Positions 8,342-19,319 of a stretch of 53,477 bases of DNA are shown one piece after another. Under the pieces are notes generated by a model. It was not told the DNA's origin, did not search any database, and saw only the letters and a program-made list of their open reading frames with translations. Within the stretch, counting starts at the first letter, position 1. The number at the start of each line of letters is the position of its first letter. The position numbers were made by a program, and so were the translations under genes. Source of the stretch: Bacillus yapensis (GTDB lineage Bacteria; Bacillota; Bacilli; Bacillales; Cytobacillaceae); assembly GCF_005280205.1 (NCBI RefSeq), contig NZ_SUND01000024.1:1-53477 (forward strand), written 5' to 3'.

Positions 8342-8370
8342 TTAGTGTTTGCTCATATGCACCTCCCTTT
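8342..8370 (-). other. Four-codon micro-ORF with a near-perfect ribosome-binding site
   Basis: On the - strand, AAAGGGAGGTG (8360-8370) is followed 3 bases later by ATG AGC AAA CAC TAA (8356-8342), encoding MSKH. The Shine-Dalgarno match is unusually strong for such a short frame. It would lie in any long transcript reading into abrB from upstream. No clear promoter is seen. It may be a leader peptide, a ribosome-standby site or the relic of a lost gene. Confidence 0.3.
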
Positions 8371-8505
8371 TGAATTGCAAGAATATACTTGTTCTGTTTG
8401 CACATTTTCTTATTTTTAGGTATATTTTGATGATAGAATAGGTAAAGATGACGAGTGTATTTCTTCATAAATATAAGAATGTATAATTCTCAACTTTGAG
8501 AATTG

Positions 8506-8652
8506 TCTAGCTCCAGCGCCTATCGCCTAGCAAACTTCGGGTCACCTCCCTACGATAAGTCAACTATGAATTGCTCACGCAATTCAAGTTTCCTTTATCT
8601 CAGTCGATGCCCCTCCAGTTTGTACGGCGATGAGCAAGGCGCTTGCGCTTTC
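8506..8652. repeat. Interspersed repeat, copy R1 (divergent)
   Basis: It shares its ends with copies at 10679, 16721 and 29239: it opens CTAGCTCCAGCGCCT and closes GAGCAAGGCGCTTGCGCTTT, but has a different middle. It lies just before metG. The small open frames through it (8503-8712, 8630-8827) are not genes. Confidence 0.7.
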
Positions 8653-8699
8653 CTATATAGAAAGTATTCGTCGAGACTATATTTTTTTTATCCCTATAA

Positions 8700-10667
<1,968 letters not shown>

Positions 10668-10678
10668 AGTTTTGTGAT

Positions 10679-10821
10679 CTAGCTTCAGCGGCTAGCCCCT
10701 GGTTGAAAAATAAAGAACATTTTTCATTGGTCGCTTCAGACTAGAGAACGAGGTCAAAAAACGACCTCATCCTCTGGTCTTCCAGCGCTTGTCGGGGCTG
10801 GACGAGCCGCTTCCGCTTTTT
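10679..10821. repeat. Interspersed repeat, copy R2
   Basis: Same family as copies at 16721 and 29239: CTAGCTTCAGCGGCTAGCCCC at the left; TTCCAGCGCTTGTCGGGGCT and a GCTTCCGCTTTT end at the right. The centre holds its own hairpin, GAGGTC / GACCTC. It lies between metG and its probable terminator. Confidence 0.8.
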
Positions 10822-10828
10822 GATAGAC

Positions 10829-10880
10829 ATAGAAATGTTTCACGTGTAACAATTTACGCGAGACATTTCTATGTTTTTCT
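10829..10880 (+). terminator. Probable metG terminator
   Basis: Inverted repeat CATAGAAATGT / ACATTTCTATG with a 23-base loop containing an imperfect inner stem, followed by TTTTTCTTTT. It lies after repeat R2. Confidence 0.6.
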
Positions 10881-11063
10881 TTTATAGGAATAATAATGAC
10901 TGCTGTTAAAATAGGATTCTTGATAAAAGATGTATATATGGAGATAATTTTTGAGAGATAGGAACTATTTTATTGAGATAATGAAACGGAAGGTTATATA
11001 AAAGTAACTTAAGAGTAAAGAATGATACAAAAAAATAATATTAGTCTTGAAGGGAGAATTTTG
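10881..11063. other. Intergenic region before tatD
   Basis: AT-rich, no gene. The open frame start at 11022 lacks a ribosome-binding site. No confident promoter is seen. Confidence 0.4.
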
Positions 11064-11831
11064 ATGTTATTTGACACACACGCACACTTAAATGCCGAAC
11101 AATTTGACGAAGATCTACACGAAGTAATCGAACGAGCTCAACAGGAAGGCGTAGAGAACATGGTCATTGTTGGCTTTGATCGTCCAACGATTACAAGAGC
11201 GATGGAGCTCGTAGAACAGTTTGATTTTATGTACGCAGCTGTTGGTTGGCATCCTGTTGATGCAATTGATATGACAGATGAGGATTTGGCTTGGATTGAA
11301 GAGCTTGCGAACCATCCCAAAGTTGTAGCGATTGGGGAAATGGGGTTGGACTACCATTGGGACAAGTCTCCGAAGGACATACAGAAGGAAGTATTCCGAA
11401 AGCAAATTCAACTGGCGAAAAGAGTGAAACTTCCAATTGTCATTCATAATCGAGAAGCAACGGCTGATATTGTAGAAATCCTAAAAGAAGAAGGCGCTAG
11501 TGAAGTAGGGGGAATCATGCATTGCTTTAGCGGAAGTGTAGAAGTAGCAGAAGAGTGCATAAACATGAATTTCTATATTTCATTAGGTGGACCAGTTACA
11601 TTCAAGAATGCACGGAAACCAAAAGAGGTAGCAGAAGCCGTTCCACTGGACAAACTTTTAATTGAAACAGATTGCCCGTATTTGGCTCCTCACCCTCATC
11701 GCGGAAAACGCAATGAGCCAGGTTATGTTAAATTAGTCGCAGAGGAAATTGCAGCTCTTAAAGGGATCACTTATGAAGAAGTTGCGAAAAAAACAACCGA
11801 AAATGCCAAGAAATTTTTCGGCATTAAATGA
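11064..11831 (+). CDS. tatD: TatD family metal-dependent DNase (YabD)
   Basis: A 255-residue TIM-barrel metallohydrolase. The metal-binding motif DTHAHLN is at residues 4-10, followed by IGEMGLDYHW, PIVIHNREA, MHCFSG and the C-terminal LIETDCPYLAPHPHRGKRNEP. Members act as 3'-5' exonucleases or DNases in DNA repair; the in vivo role in Bacillus is not well established. The start is ATG 11064 after GAAGGGAG; upstream in-frame codons from 11022 have no such site. It stands after metG in the conserved order. Confidence 0.93.
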   Translation: MLFDTHAHLNAEQFDEDLHEVIERAQQEGVENMVIVGFDRPTITRAMELVEQFDFMYAAVGWHPVDAIDMTDEDLAWIEELANHPKVVAIGEMGLDYHWDKSPKDIQKEVFRKQIQLAKRVKLPIVIHNREATADIVEILKEEGASEVGGIMHCFSGSVEVAEECINMNFYISLGGPVTFKNARKPKEVAEAVPLDKLLIETDCPYLAPHPHRGKRNEPGYVKLVAEEIAALKGITYEEVAKKTTENAKKFFGIK

Positions 11832-11999
11832 TATAGAATGCTGTCGAATTAGGATGAGGCTTGTCCAATTAAATTCTCATTCTAAAAAGTTCTACATGTC
11901 TCCTTTTCTTCATAGGATAACCGTGTCGATAACTCTCTCTTTTCATCTATGGATAAATTTTGCATAATAGGGAATATGTTCAGGGGAGGAGTAGATGGG

Positions 12000-12028
12000 T
12001 TGACATCAAGAGGTTAAGTCTATATAAT
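12000..12028 (+). promoter_or_regulatory. Consensus sigma-A promoter of yabE
   Basis: TTGACA, 17 bases, TATAAT: a perfect match to both hexamers and spacing. Transcription would begin near 12035, only about 6 bases before the ribosome-binding site. Confidence 0.85.
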
Positions 12029-12070
12029 CACTCGAGAGAGAAGGAGGCGTTTTTCATCGTAATCAAAAAC

Positions 12071-13252
12071 ATGAAAAACCTGTTTTCCAAGTCTTTGAGT
12101 AAAAAGAAATTGACCGTTATTTTAGCTAGTTTCGTAGTTTTTGCTGCAGCCTTTGGGTTTGTATTCTACGAAACAACGAAAACAACAGTAGCACTTACGC
12201 TAGATGGTCAAGAAAAAGTCGTTAAGACACATGCAGCAACAATAGAAGAAGTATTAAAAGAGTTAGATATTTCACTTCACTCAGAAGACTATGTATCACC
12301 ATCAGCCGATACGAAAGTAAAAGAGAATCTTAAGGTTGTATGGGAACCAGCAAAACAGGTCCAAATGGTAAAGGGAAACGAAAAGAAACAAGTCTGGACA
12401 ACAGCCGATACGGTTGGAGAGTTTTTAAAAGAGCAAAAAATAACCTTGAGCGAGCATGATAAGGTTCAACCCACAATAGATTCAAAAATTAAAGACGATC
12501 TACATATTCAAGTAGATAAGGCTTTTTCTATAACACTCTCTGACGGTGGGAAAGAAAAGCAGGTATGGTCAACTTCGACTACGGTCGCTGACTTTTTATT
12601 ACAACAAGGAATCACGCTAAATGAATTAGACCGTGTAGAACCAACTAAGGACGAATCCGTCACAGAAGAGACTAAAGTTATGGTCACTCGAGTTGAAAAA
12701 GTCACCGATGTAGTGGAAGAACCAATTAAATTTGCTGTTGTGACGAAGAAAGATCAAGCCCTGACAAAAGGAACAGAAAAAACAATTACCTCAGGTCAAG
12801 AAGGACTCGTTAAGAAGGAATTCGAAGTTGTTCTTGAGAATGGTAAGGAAGTATCGCGAACGCTACTGAATGAAACGACTGTGAAAGAAAAGCGTGATAA
12901 GGTAGTGGCAGTTGGTACAAAAGTAATTGCACAAACGGTATCTCGTGGTGCAGAAAACGTAAGTAAGGAATTCTATGTGAGCTCGACAGCGTATACAGCT
13001 AACTGTAATGGTTGCTCTGGAACAACGGCAACGGGTTATAATTTAAAAGCGAACCCGAATGCGAAAATTATCGCAGTTGATCCAAGTGTCATTCCATTAG
13101 GAACAAAGGTGTATGTAGAAGGGTACGGTTATGCCGTAGCTGCTGATACAGGTGGATCCATCAGAGGCAATAAGATTGATGTATTCTTTTCATCAAAATC
13201 AGATGCTTATCGATGGGGCAGAAAAACTGTAAAAATTAAAATTTTGAACTAG
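12071..13252 (+). CDS. yabE: Cell-wall-binding protein YabE (DUF348, G5 and 3D domains)
   Basis: About 393 residues, Rpf/Sps-like. After a basic N-terminus there is a membrane segment (VILASFVVFAAAFGFVFYE), three DUF348 repeats each ending in a (V/I)xP motif, a G5 domain (about TRVEKVTDVVEEPI onward), and a C-terminal 3D domain with the three aspartates in VDPSVIPLG, AADTGG and KIDVFF. It is probably a peptidoglycan-lytic or wall-binding enzyme outside the membrane. The start is uncertain: the ribosome-binding site AAGGAGG (12041-12047) is 23 bases from ATG 12071 but 8 from an in-frame ATC (12056). The upstream start at 11960 precedes the promoter and is excluded. Confidence 0.9.
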   Translation: MKNLFSKSLSKKKLTVILASFVVFAAAFGFVFYETTKTTVALTLDGQEKVVKTHAATIEEVLKELDISLHSEDYVSPSADTKVKENLKVVWEPAKQVQMVKGNEKKQVWTTADTVGEFLKEQKITLSEHDKVQPTIDSKIKDDLHIQVDKAFSITLSDGGKEKQVWSTSTTVADFLLQQGITLNELDRVEPTKDESVTEETKVMVTRVEKVTDVVEEPIKFAVVTKKDQALTKGTEKTITSGQEGLVKKEFEVVLENGKEVSRTLLNETTVKEKRDKVVAVGTKVIAQTVSRGAENVSKEFYVSSTAYTANCNGCSGTTATGYNLKANPNAKIIAVDPSVIPLGTKVYVEGYGYAVAADTGGSIRGNKIDVFFSSKSDAYRWGRKTVKIKILN

Positions 13253-13312
13253 CTACTAATACATTTAGTTTAGATATATTTAAACCTTACTTACTATTAG
13301 GTTTGTTTTTGA

Positions 13313-13338
13313 GCAGGGGGGTATCCTCTGCTTTTTTT
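13313..13338 (+). terminator. yabE terminator
   Basis: GCAGGGG-GGTAT-CCTCTGC followed by seven T. A second smaller stem, AAACCT/AGGTTT, with T run lies just before it (13282-13310). Confidence 0.8.
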
Positions 13339-13484
13339 GTTATTTTTGTGATGTTCTTTGTTTTTTTGCTCATTTTTCATTACACTTATATAGACGAACA
13401 ACATTACAAAAATGTTTCAATTATTTATCAATTTTTTCATAAAAAATGATCAAAGAAAAGCTTTCGAGATTTAATGGAGGAAAT

Positions 13485-14916
<1,432 letters not shown>

Positions 14917-14936
14917 TTTCACTTTGGCTACACACT

Positions 14937-14966
14937 GGAGGTTCTTGATAGAGCCTCCTTTTTTTA
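14937..14966 (+). terminator. ksgA terminator
   Basis: GGAGG-T-TCT / AGA-G-CCTCC stem with a four-base loop, followed by eight T. Confidence 0.85.
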
Positions 14967-14981
14967 TTGTCCGACAAAAGC

Positions 14982-15009
14982 ACATGTTTCTAGTCAAATG
15001 CATATTTTG
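14982..15009 (+). promoter_or_regulatory. Sigma-K-like promoter of yabG
   Basis: AC (14982-14983), 17 bases, CATATTTTG against the consensus CATANNNTA (one mismatch). B. subtilis yabG is known to be sigma-K dependent, which supports this weak match. Confidence 0.4.
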
Positions 15010-15120
15010 AAATAAAGTGATCACTGTTTTTAGTGGAGTTACAGAGGGAAGGTTACCGACTATTACCTCTATGAATAAGAAGCTAGAAGGCTCTACTTGG
15101 ACGAATTGGAGTGACTTTAT

Positions 15121-15999
15121 GTGACGATTAACCTCATGGACATTGTCGGAAGAATTTCTTATAAATGCGATATTCTGTTCCGAGTCATTGATATTAAAGA
15201 AGAAAACGGTCAAAAAGTTGCTGTCTTGTATGGTGAGGATTTTCGTTTAATAGCTGATGCTCCTTATGAAGATCTGTTGGTCATTGACCAATCAAAGCGG
15301 ATGCAACTGACACGAGAATTTCGCTCTCTTGAGGAACAGTCCTATCGGTTGTTCCAACAGGATATAGATTTGTTGCAACAGAAACAAGAGTATGCAACGA
15401 CTGATGGCTATACAAAAAAGGTCAGCTATTTTCAAATGCCTGGGCGAGTCCTTCACATTGATGGGGATCCAACTTATTTAAAGAAATGCTTGAGCCTTTA
15501 TGAGAGGATTGGTATTCCGGTAACAGGAATCCATTGCAACGAGAAAGAGATGCCTCAGAAAATTGGGCAGCTTATTGAATATTACCGTCCAGATATCCTA
15601 GTAATTACAGGACATGACGCTTATTCGAAATCGAAGGGCTCCATTACCGATATCAATGCATACAGACATTCGAAATACTTCGTTCAAACGGTTATAGAGG
15701 CGCGTAAAAAAATTCCTAATTTAGATCATCTCGTGATTTTCGCTGGTGCTTGCCAATCCCATTTTGAATCCCTTATTCATGCAGGAGCCAATTTTGCCAG
15801 TTCACCAACACGGGTGAATATACATGCTTTAGATCCTGTTTATATAGTGGCGAAAATTAGTTTTACCCCCTTCATGGAGAGAATCAACGTATGGGATGTG
15901 CTGAGAAATACGTTAACAGGGGAAAAGGGACTAGGTGGCGTCGAGACGAGAGGGATTTTAAGAACTGGAATGCCGTATACCGCAGAAAACCAAGAATAA
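15121..15999 (+). CDS. yabG: Sporulation-specific protease YabG
   Basis: A 292-residue cysteine-type protease of the mother cell. It processes spore coat proteins such as SpoIVA and SafA and releases substrates for transglutaminase cross-linking. Family stretches include VLHIDGDPTYLKKCL, DILVITGHDAY (probable catalytic His), and VIFAGACQSHFE (probable catalytic Cys). It starts at GTG 15121 after TTGGAGTG. A 17-codon frame (15071-15124) ends at the yabG start with an ATGTGA-type overlap but lacks its own ribosome-binding site. Confidence 0.95.
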   Translation: MTINLMDIVGRISYKCDILFRVIDIKEENGQKVAVLYGEDFRLIADAPYEDLLVIDQSKRMQLTREFRSLEEQSYRLFQQDIDLLQQKQEYATTDGYTKKVSYFQMPGRVLHIDGDPTYLKKCLSLYERIGIPVTGIHCNEKEMPQKIGQLIEYYRPDILVITGHDAYSKSKGSITDINAYRHSKYFVQTVIEARKKIPNLDHLVIFAGACQSHFESLIHAGANFASSPTRVNIHALDPVYIVAKISFTPFMERINVWDVLRNTLTGEKGLGGVETRGILRTGMPYTAENQE

Positions 16000-16162
16000 A
16001 TTTTTCGACAATAATGATTCAAAAAAACGAGTGGGGGAGTCTATCCTCCACTTTAGTTAAAATGCTATAATCCGCATCATTATACTATTTTGTATAGCTA
16101 TACATATTCTTGTCAAAACAGGAAAGTATATTAAGGAAATGAGAGAAAACTTAAAGAGGTAA

Positions 16163-16216
16163 GTTATTTTCGCTAACGCGAAGTGAGAAGGAAGGTTATT
16201 TTCGCTAACGCGAAAA
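16163..16216. repeat. Two TTTTCGCTAACGCGAAAA palindromes before veg
   Basis: GTTATTTTCGCTAACGCGAA occurs at 16163-16182 and again at 16195-16214, with centres 32 bases apart. They are the same palindrome as the six-unit array before ispE. They lie upstream of the first veg promoter, so probably outside the veg transcript. Confidence 0.85.
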
Positions 16217-16260
16217 AACCTAATTGTAGAAAATTAGAAAAAAATGTGGAATAAAATATA

Positions 16261-16290
16261 TTGACAATCATTTTTAAACACTGTTATAAT
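16261..16290 (+). promoter_or_regulatory. veg upstream promoter (sigma-A)
   Basis: TTGACA, 18 bases, TATAAT: both hexamers perfect. It is the first of a tandem pair, as known for B. subtilis veg. Confidence 0.8.
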
Positions 16291-16304
16291 TTATATTTTT
16301 GTGT

Positions 16305-16333
16305 TTGACTTTATTGTGTCAGTGTGTTATACT
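16305..16333 (+). promoter_or_regulatory. veg downstream promoter (sigma-A)
   Basis: TTGACT, 17 bases, TATACT. Start would be near 16340, about 15 bases from the veg ATG, giving a very short leader. Confidence 0.75.
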
Positions 16334-16354
16334 TTACATAGTGAGGTGGACCGA

Positions 16355-16618
16355 ATGGCAAAAACTTTAGTTGATATTAAGAAAGCCCTTGATTCAAATT
16401 TAGGGAAAAGATTGTTGCTTAAGGCCAACGGTGGACGTAGAAAGACGATTGAACGTTCAGGTATTTTGGCTGAGACTTATCCATCCGTATTTGTGATTGA
16501 GTTAGATCAGGATGAAAATGCATTCGAACGTGTATCGTACAGCTATGCAGATGTACTTACAGAAACGGTTCAAATTACCTTCTATGAAGATACAACAGGA
16601 CAAGTAGCGTTAAGCTAA
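16355..16618 (+). CDS. veg: Veg protein (biofilm-related regulator)
   Basis: An 87-residue, highly conserved protein that starts [17 protein letters not shown]. In B. subtilis Veg is very strongly transcribed in growth and stimulates biofilm matrix genes by acting through the repressor SinR; its biochemical mechanism is unclear. The start is ATG 16355 after GTGAGGTGGA; the longer open frame from 16301 would begin inside the promoter. Two strong sigma-A promoters precede it. Confidence 0.95.
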   Translation: MAKTLVDIKKALDSNLGKRLLLKANGGRRKTIERSGILAETYPSVFVIELDQDENAFERVSYSYADVLTETVQITFYEDTTGQVALS

Positions 16619-16632
16619 GTTATATTTGAGTG

Positions 16633-16668
16633 AGCAGTGAACATAGGTTTGCTGCTTTTTATTTTTTT
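16633..16668 (+). terminator. Probable veg terminator
   Basis: Short AGCAG / CTGCT stem with a T-rich tail (TTTTTATTTTTTT). Confidence 0.5.
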
Positions 16669-16720
16669 CAGAAGCTTAATTTCACGAATATGTAATCTTC
16701 TGTATTCTGCGCATCCACAT

Positions 16721-16838
16721 CTAGCTCCAGCGCCTAGCCCCTCGAGGTCGCTTCAGACCAGATGATGAAGTTGAAGAACAAACTTCATTATCTGGTCTTC
16801 CAGCGCTTGTCGGGGCTGAGCAAGGCGCTTCTGCTTTT
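16721..16838. repeat. Interspersed repeat, copy R3
   Basis: Conserved ends CTAGCTCCAGCGCCTAGCCC and CAAGGCGCTTCTGCTTTT. The centre forms a long hairpin, CCAGATGATGAAGTT / AACTTCATTATCTGG-like. It is nearly the reverse complement of R4 at 29239. It lies between veg and the sspF promoter. A small frame through it (16762-16947) is not a gene. Confidence 0.85.
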
Positions 16839-16848
16839 GAACTATTGC

Positions 16849-16878
16849 ACATGTTTTATCCTTTCGTTATTCATAATA
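16849..16878 (+). promoter_or_regulatory. Sigma-G-type promoter of sspF
   Basis: ACATG (4/5 to GHATR), 18 bases, CATAATA (perfect to CATNHTA). It sits 33 bases before the sspF start, consistent with late forespore expression. Confidence 0.6.
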
Positions 16879-16910
16879 AGAGTACGTAGTGAAGAAAGGA
16901 GCTGTTCGTT

Positions 16911-17087
16911 TTGGGCAGAAGACGCGGCGTTATGTCAGAGGGCTTAAAAGAAGAGCTTGCGAAAGAGTTGGGCTTCTATGATGTTGTCCAGAAAGAAGGT
17001 TGGGGCGGCATTCGTGCAAAAGATGCTGGAAATATGGTTAAGCGAGCAATCGAACTCGCAGAGCAGCAACTAGCCAATAAGCAATAA
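16911..17087 (+). CDS. sspF: Small acid-soluble spore protein SspF (alpha/beta type family)
   Basis: A 58-residue protein beginning (TTG) [19 protein letters not shown], with [19 protein letters not shown] near the C-terminus, the signature of alpha/beta-type SASPs that coat spore DNA. It is a little different from the major SASPs, as in B. subtilis SspF. The start is TTG 16911, 7 bases after AAAGGAGC. It lies between veg and ispE in the conserved order, with a sigma-G-type promoter upstream and its own terminator. Confidence 0.93.
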   Translation: MGRRRGVMSEGLKEELAKELGFYDVVQKEGWGGIRAKDAGNMVKRAIELAEQQLANKQ

Positions 17088-17120
17088 CCTTTTTAGAAAA
17101 AAATGAATTCACTACGTTAA

Positions 17121-17148
17121 AGCCAGGGCTACTAGCCCTGGCTTATTC
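17121..17148 (+). terminator. sspF terminator
   Basis: AGCCAGGGCT-ACT-AGCCCTGGCT stem, very strong, followed by TATTCTATTT. The tail is a weak T run. Confidence 0.7.
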
Positions 17149-17253
17149 TATTTAGTATACTTTCATAATGGAGAAGGATAGACTTATGCGAAAGGTTAAA
17201 GAAAGTTCTTTTTGCGAATTGTGAAGAAGAGCACGTCTATATAAATTGTTTTA

Positions 17254-17262
17254 TGGTACAAT
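17254..17262 (+). promoter_or_regulatory. Possible extended -10 promoter of ispE
   Basis: TGGTACAAT is an extended -10 (TGN TACAAT) without a clear -35. If used, the ispE transcript would start near 17269 and carry the entire palindrome array. Confidence 0.4.
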
Positions 17263-17343
17263 AGGACGAAAAATGGATGAATTTCTCACGTCATGTCCAT
17301 ACATATAATATTAAGGTGGAAAAAAGGGGTTAGAGGAAAGCTA

Positions 17344-17512
17344 TTTTCGCTAGCGCGAAAAAGCATAGCTATTTTCGCTAAGCCGAAAAAGCATTGTTAT
17401 TTTGCTAACGCAAAGGATAAAGGAAAATTATGTTCGCTAATGCGAAAAATATTAAGGAAAGTTATTTTGCTAGCGCAAATATAAAGGAAAATTATTTTCG
17501 CCAAAGCGAAAA
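17344..17512. repeat. Array of six palindromes in the ispE leader
   Basis: Units at 17344-17361 (TTTTCGC-TAGC-GCGAAAA), 17372-17389 (TTTTCG-CTAAGC-CGAAAA), 17401-17414 (TTTGC-TAAC-GCAAA), 17433-17446 (TTCGC-TAAT-GCGAA), 17466-17479 (TTTGC-TAGC-GCAAA) and 17495-17512 (TTTTCGC-CAAA-GCGAAAA). Centres are 27-33 bases apart. Several are preceded by AAGGAAA-TTAT-like linkers. Both arms change together. The last unit ends 6 bases before the ispE ribosome-binding site. The open frame 17293-17484 across it is an artefact of the repeat. Confidence 0.9.
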
Positions 17513-17532
17513 AATTCAAGTAGGTGGATTTT

Positions 17533-18402
17533 TTGAAGGTTTTATTGAAGGCACCAGCCAAAATTAATTTATCATTAGATGTTTTACATAAACGTCCGGA
17601 TGGCTATCATGAGGTTGAAATGATAATGACAACGATTGATTTAGCTGATCGGATCGAACTCACGTTGTTATCTCAGGACACAATTAAGATTACTTCACAA
17701 AATCGTTTTGTTCCGGATGATCAACGTAATCTCGCTTATCAAGCAGCGAAATTATTGAAGGATAAATTTCAGGTAAAAGAAGGCGTGCAAATAAACATAG
17801 AGAAAACGATTCCTGTTGCAGCTGGCCTTGCAGGTGGAAGTAGTGATGCAGCGGCCACTTTAAGAGGGTTAAATAAGCTCTGGAAGCTTGGCTTGTCCAT
17901 GGACGAGCTAGCCGTACTTGGTGCGGAAATCGGTTCGGATGTTTCTTTTTGTGTGTACGGTGGGACGGCACTCGCGACAGGCAGAGGAGAAAAGATTGAG
18001 CATCTTCCTGCTCCTCCAAGCTGTTGGGTCGTTCTAGCAAAACCATTGATTGGGGTTTCAACGGCAGATATTTATCGTCGCCTTCAAATGAACGGGGTTT
18101 CTCATCCCAATACAGCAGGGATGATTGAAGCGATTCGTCAGCAGGATTTTACAGGTGTTTGCAAAAATGTTGGCAATGTTCTAGAGGATGTTACGTTGAA
18201 TGTGTATCCTGAGGTAGCACAAATCAAAGACCAAATGCACCGATTTGGTGCAGATGCTGTTCTGATGAGTGGCAGTGGACCAACAGTATTTGCCTTAGTC
18301 CAACATGATTCAAGAATGCATCGTTTATACAATGGATTAAGAGGGTTTTGTGACCAGGTGTTTGCGGTTAGAATGCTAGGGGAAAGGCATACTCTTGATT
18401 AG
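17533..18402 (+). CDS. ispE: 4-(cytidine 5'-diphospho)-2-C-methyl-D-erythritol kinase
   Basis: A 289-residue GHMP kinase that phosphorylates CDP-methylerythritol in the MEP route to isoprenoids. The substrate-binding [12 protein letters not shown] is at the N-terminus, the GHMP ATP-binding glycine-rich motif is [14 protein letters not shown] at about 98-111, and the third motif is [12 protein letters not shown]. An in-frame GTG at 17524 is possible, but TTG 17533 has the ribosome-binding site AGTAGGTGG at good distance and matches the usual N-terminus. The long leader carries a palindrome array. Confidence 0.95.
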   Translation: MKVLLKAPAKINLSLDVLHKRPDGYHEVEMIMTTIDLADRIELTLLSQDTIKITSQNRFVPDDQRNLAYQAAKLLKDKFQVKEGVQINIEKTIPVAAGLAGGSSDAAATLRGLNKLWKLGLSMDELAVLGAEIGSDVSFCVYGGTALATGRGEKIEHLPAPPSCWVVLAKPLIGVSTADIYRRLQMNGVSHPNTAGMIEAIRQQDFTGVCKNVGNVLEDVTLNVYPEVAQIKDQMHRFGADAVLMSGSGPTVFALVQHDSRMHRLYNGLRGFCDQVFAVRMLGERHTLD

Positions 18403-18445
18403 ATCCGTATATTAGTGATATATTAACGATAAAATATTCGGATTA
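18401..18445. promoter_or_regulatory. Two opposed PurBox-like sites before purR
   Basis: AGATCCGTATATT (18401-18413; 10/13 to AWWWCCGAACWWT) and, on the other strand, TAATCCGAATATT (18433-18445; 11/13), facing each other with 19 bases between. This is the layout PurR uses, and B. subtilis purR is autoregulated. Confidence 0.5.
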
Positions 18446-18461
18446 AAAGGAGGTTTGACCA

Positions 18462-19298
18462 GTGAAATTTCGTCGAAGTGAACGCCTGATCGATATGACG
18501 AATTATTTACTAGACCACCCTAGAGAACTCGTATCTCTGTCATTTTTTTCAGAAAAGTATGGGTCAGCAAAATCCTCTATTAGTGAGGATTTAGGAATTA
18601 TTAAAGAAGCCTTTGAGCATAGGGGTATCGGCACATTACAAACGGTTCCAGGAGCAGCAGGTGGGGTTAAGTTTTATGTGAAGGTTTCGGAAGAGGAAGC
18701 AAGACCCTTTGTTCAGGAACTATGTGATTTAATTGCGAATCCTGATCGCCTTTTACCTGGAGGGTATTTGTACATGATGGATCTATTAGGAGATCCTTCT
18801 ATTTTACAAAGAGCAGGACGACTCCTAGCGTCTGCTTATATCAATACTAAAATTGATGTGGTAATGACAGTTGCTACTAAAGGTATTCCGCTAGCTTACG
18901 CGGTTGCGAGTCAGTTGAATGTTCCAGTTGTGATCGTTAGAAGGGACAGTAAAGTAACGGAAGGCTCAACAGTAAGTATCAACTATGTATCGGGTTCTTC
19001 AAAAAGAATTCAAACGATGCTACTTTCAAAAAGAAGTTTAGAAGAGGGCTCAAGTGTGCTGATCGTGGATGATTTCATGAAAGCAGGCGGAACGGTTAAT
19101 GGCATGATTAGCTTATTAGATGAGTTTAACGCATCTGTAGCGGGAATTGCTGTATTAGTAGAAGCAGAGAAAACGGAAGAACGACTAGTGGACGATTATC
19201 TATCTCTTGTTAAACTTTCTGATGTCGATGTGAGAGAAAAAAAGATCACAGTTAGTGAAGGAAACTATTTTCAAAAGATAGAATCTTTATTAGTATAA
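18462..19298 (+). CDS. purR: Purine operon repressor PurR
   Basis: A 278-residue repressor of purine synthesis and related genes; PRPP relieves repression. The N-terminal winged helix is about residues 1-75 (RRSERLIDMTNYLL...GSAKSSISEDL), and the C-terminal phosphoribosyltransferase-like domain carries the PRPP motif VLIVDDFMKAGGT. The ribosome-binding site AAAGGAGG precedes GTG 18462. Opposed PurBox-like sequences upstream suggest autoregulation. It is followed at 21 bases by ridA, so the two are one operon. Confidence 0.96.
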   Translation: MKFRRSERLIDMTNYLLDHPRELVSLSFFSEKYGSAKSSISEDLGIIKEAFEHRGIGTLQTVPGAAGGVKFYVKVSEEEARPFVQELCDLIANPDRLLPGGYLYMMDLLGDPSILQRAGRLLASAYINTKIDVVMTVATKGIPLAYAVASQLNVPVVIVRRDSKVTEGSTVSINYVSGSSKRIQTMLLSKRSLEEGSSVLIVDDFMKAGGTVNGMISLLDEFNASVAGIAVLVEAEKTEERLVDDYLSLVKLSDVDVREKKITVSEGNYFQKIESLLV

Positions 19299-19319
19299 AA
19301 TTGTTAGGGGGCTTAACAA

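Noticed and set aside
15071-15124. 17-codon frame ending at the yabG start
   Set aside because: The stop overlaps the yabG GTG, which looks like coupling, but the nearest ribosome-binding sequence is 18 bases away and the peptide is not recognised.
17293-17484. 63-codon open frame on the + strand
   Set aside because: It is produced by the ispE palindrome array; it has no family resemblance and ignores the array structure.
17344-17512. CRISPR array before ispE
   Set aside because: Spacing is regular, but the repeated units are short palindromes with variable sequence, the linkers are similar AT-rich strings rather than unique spacers, and there are no cas genes.
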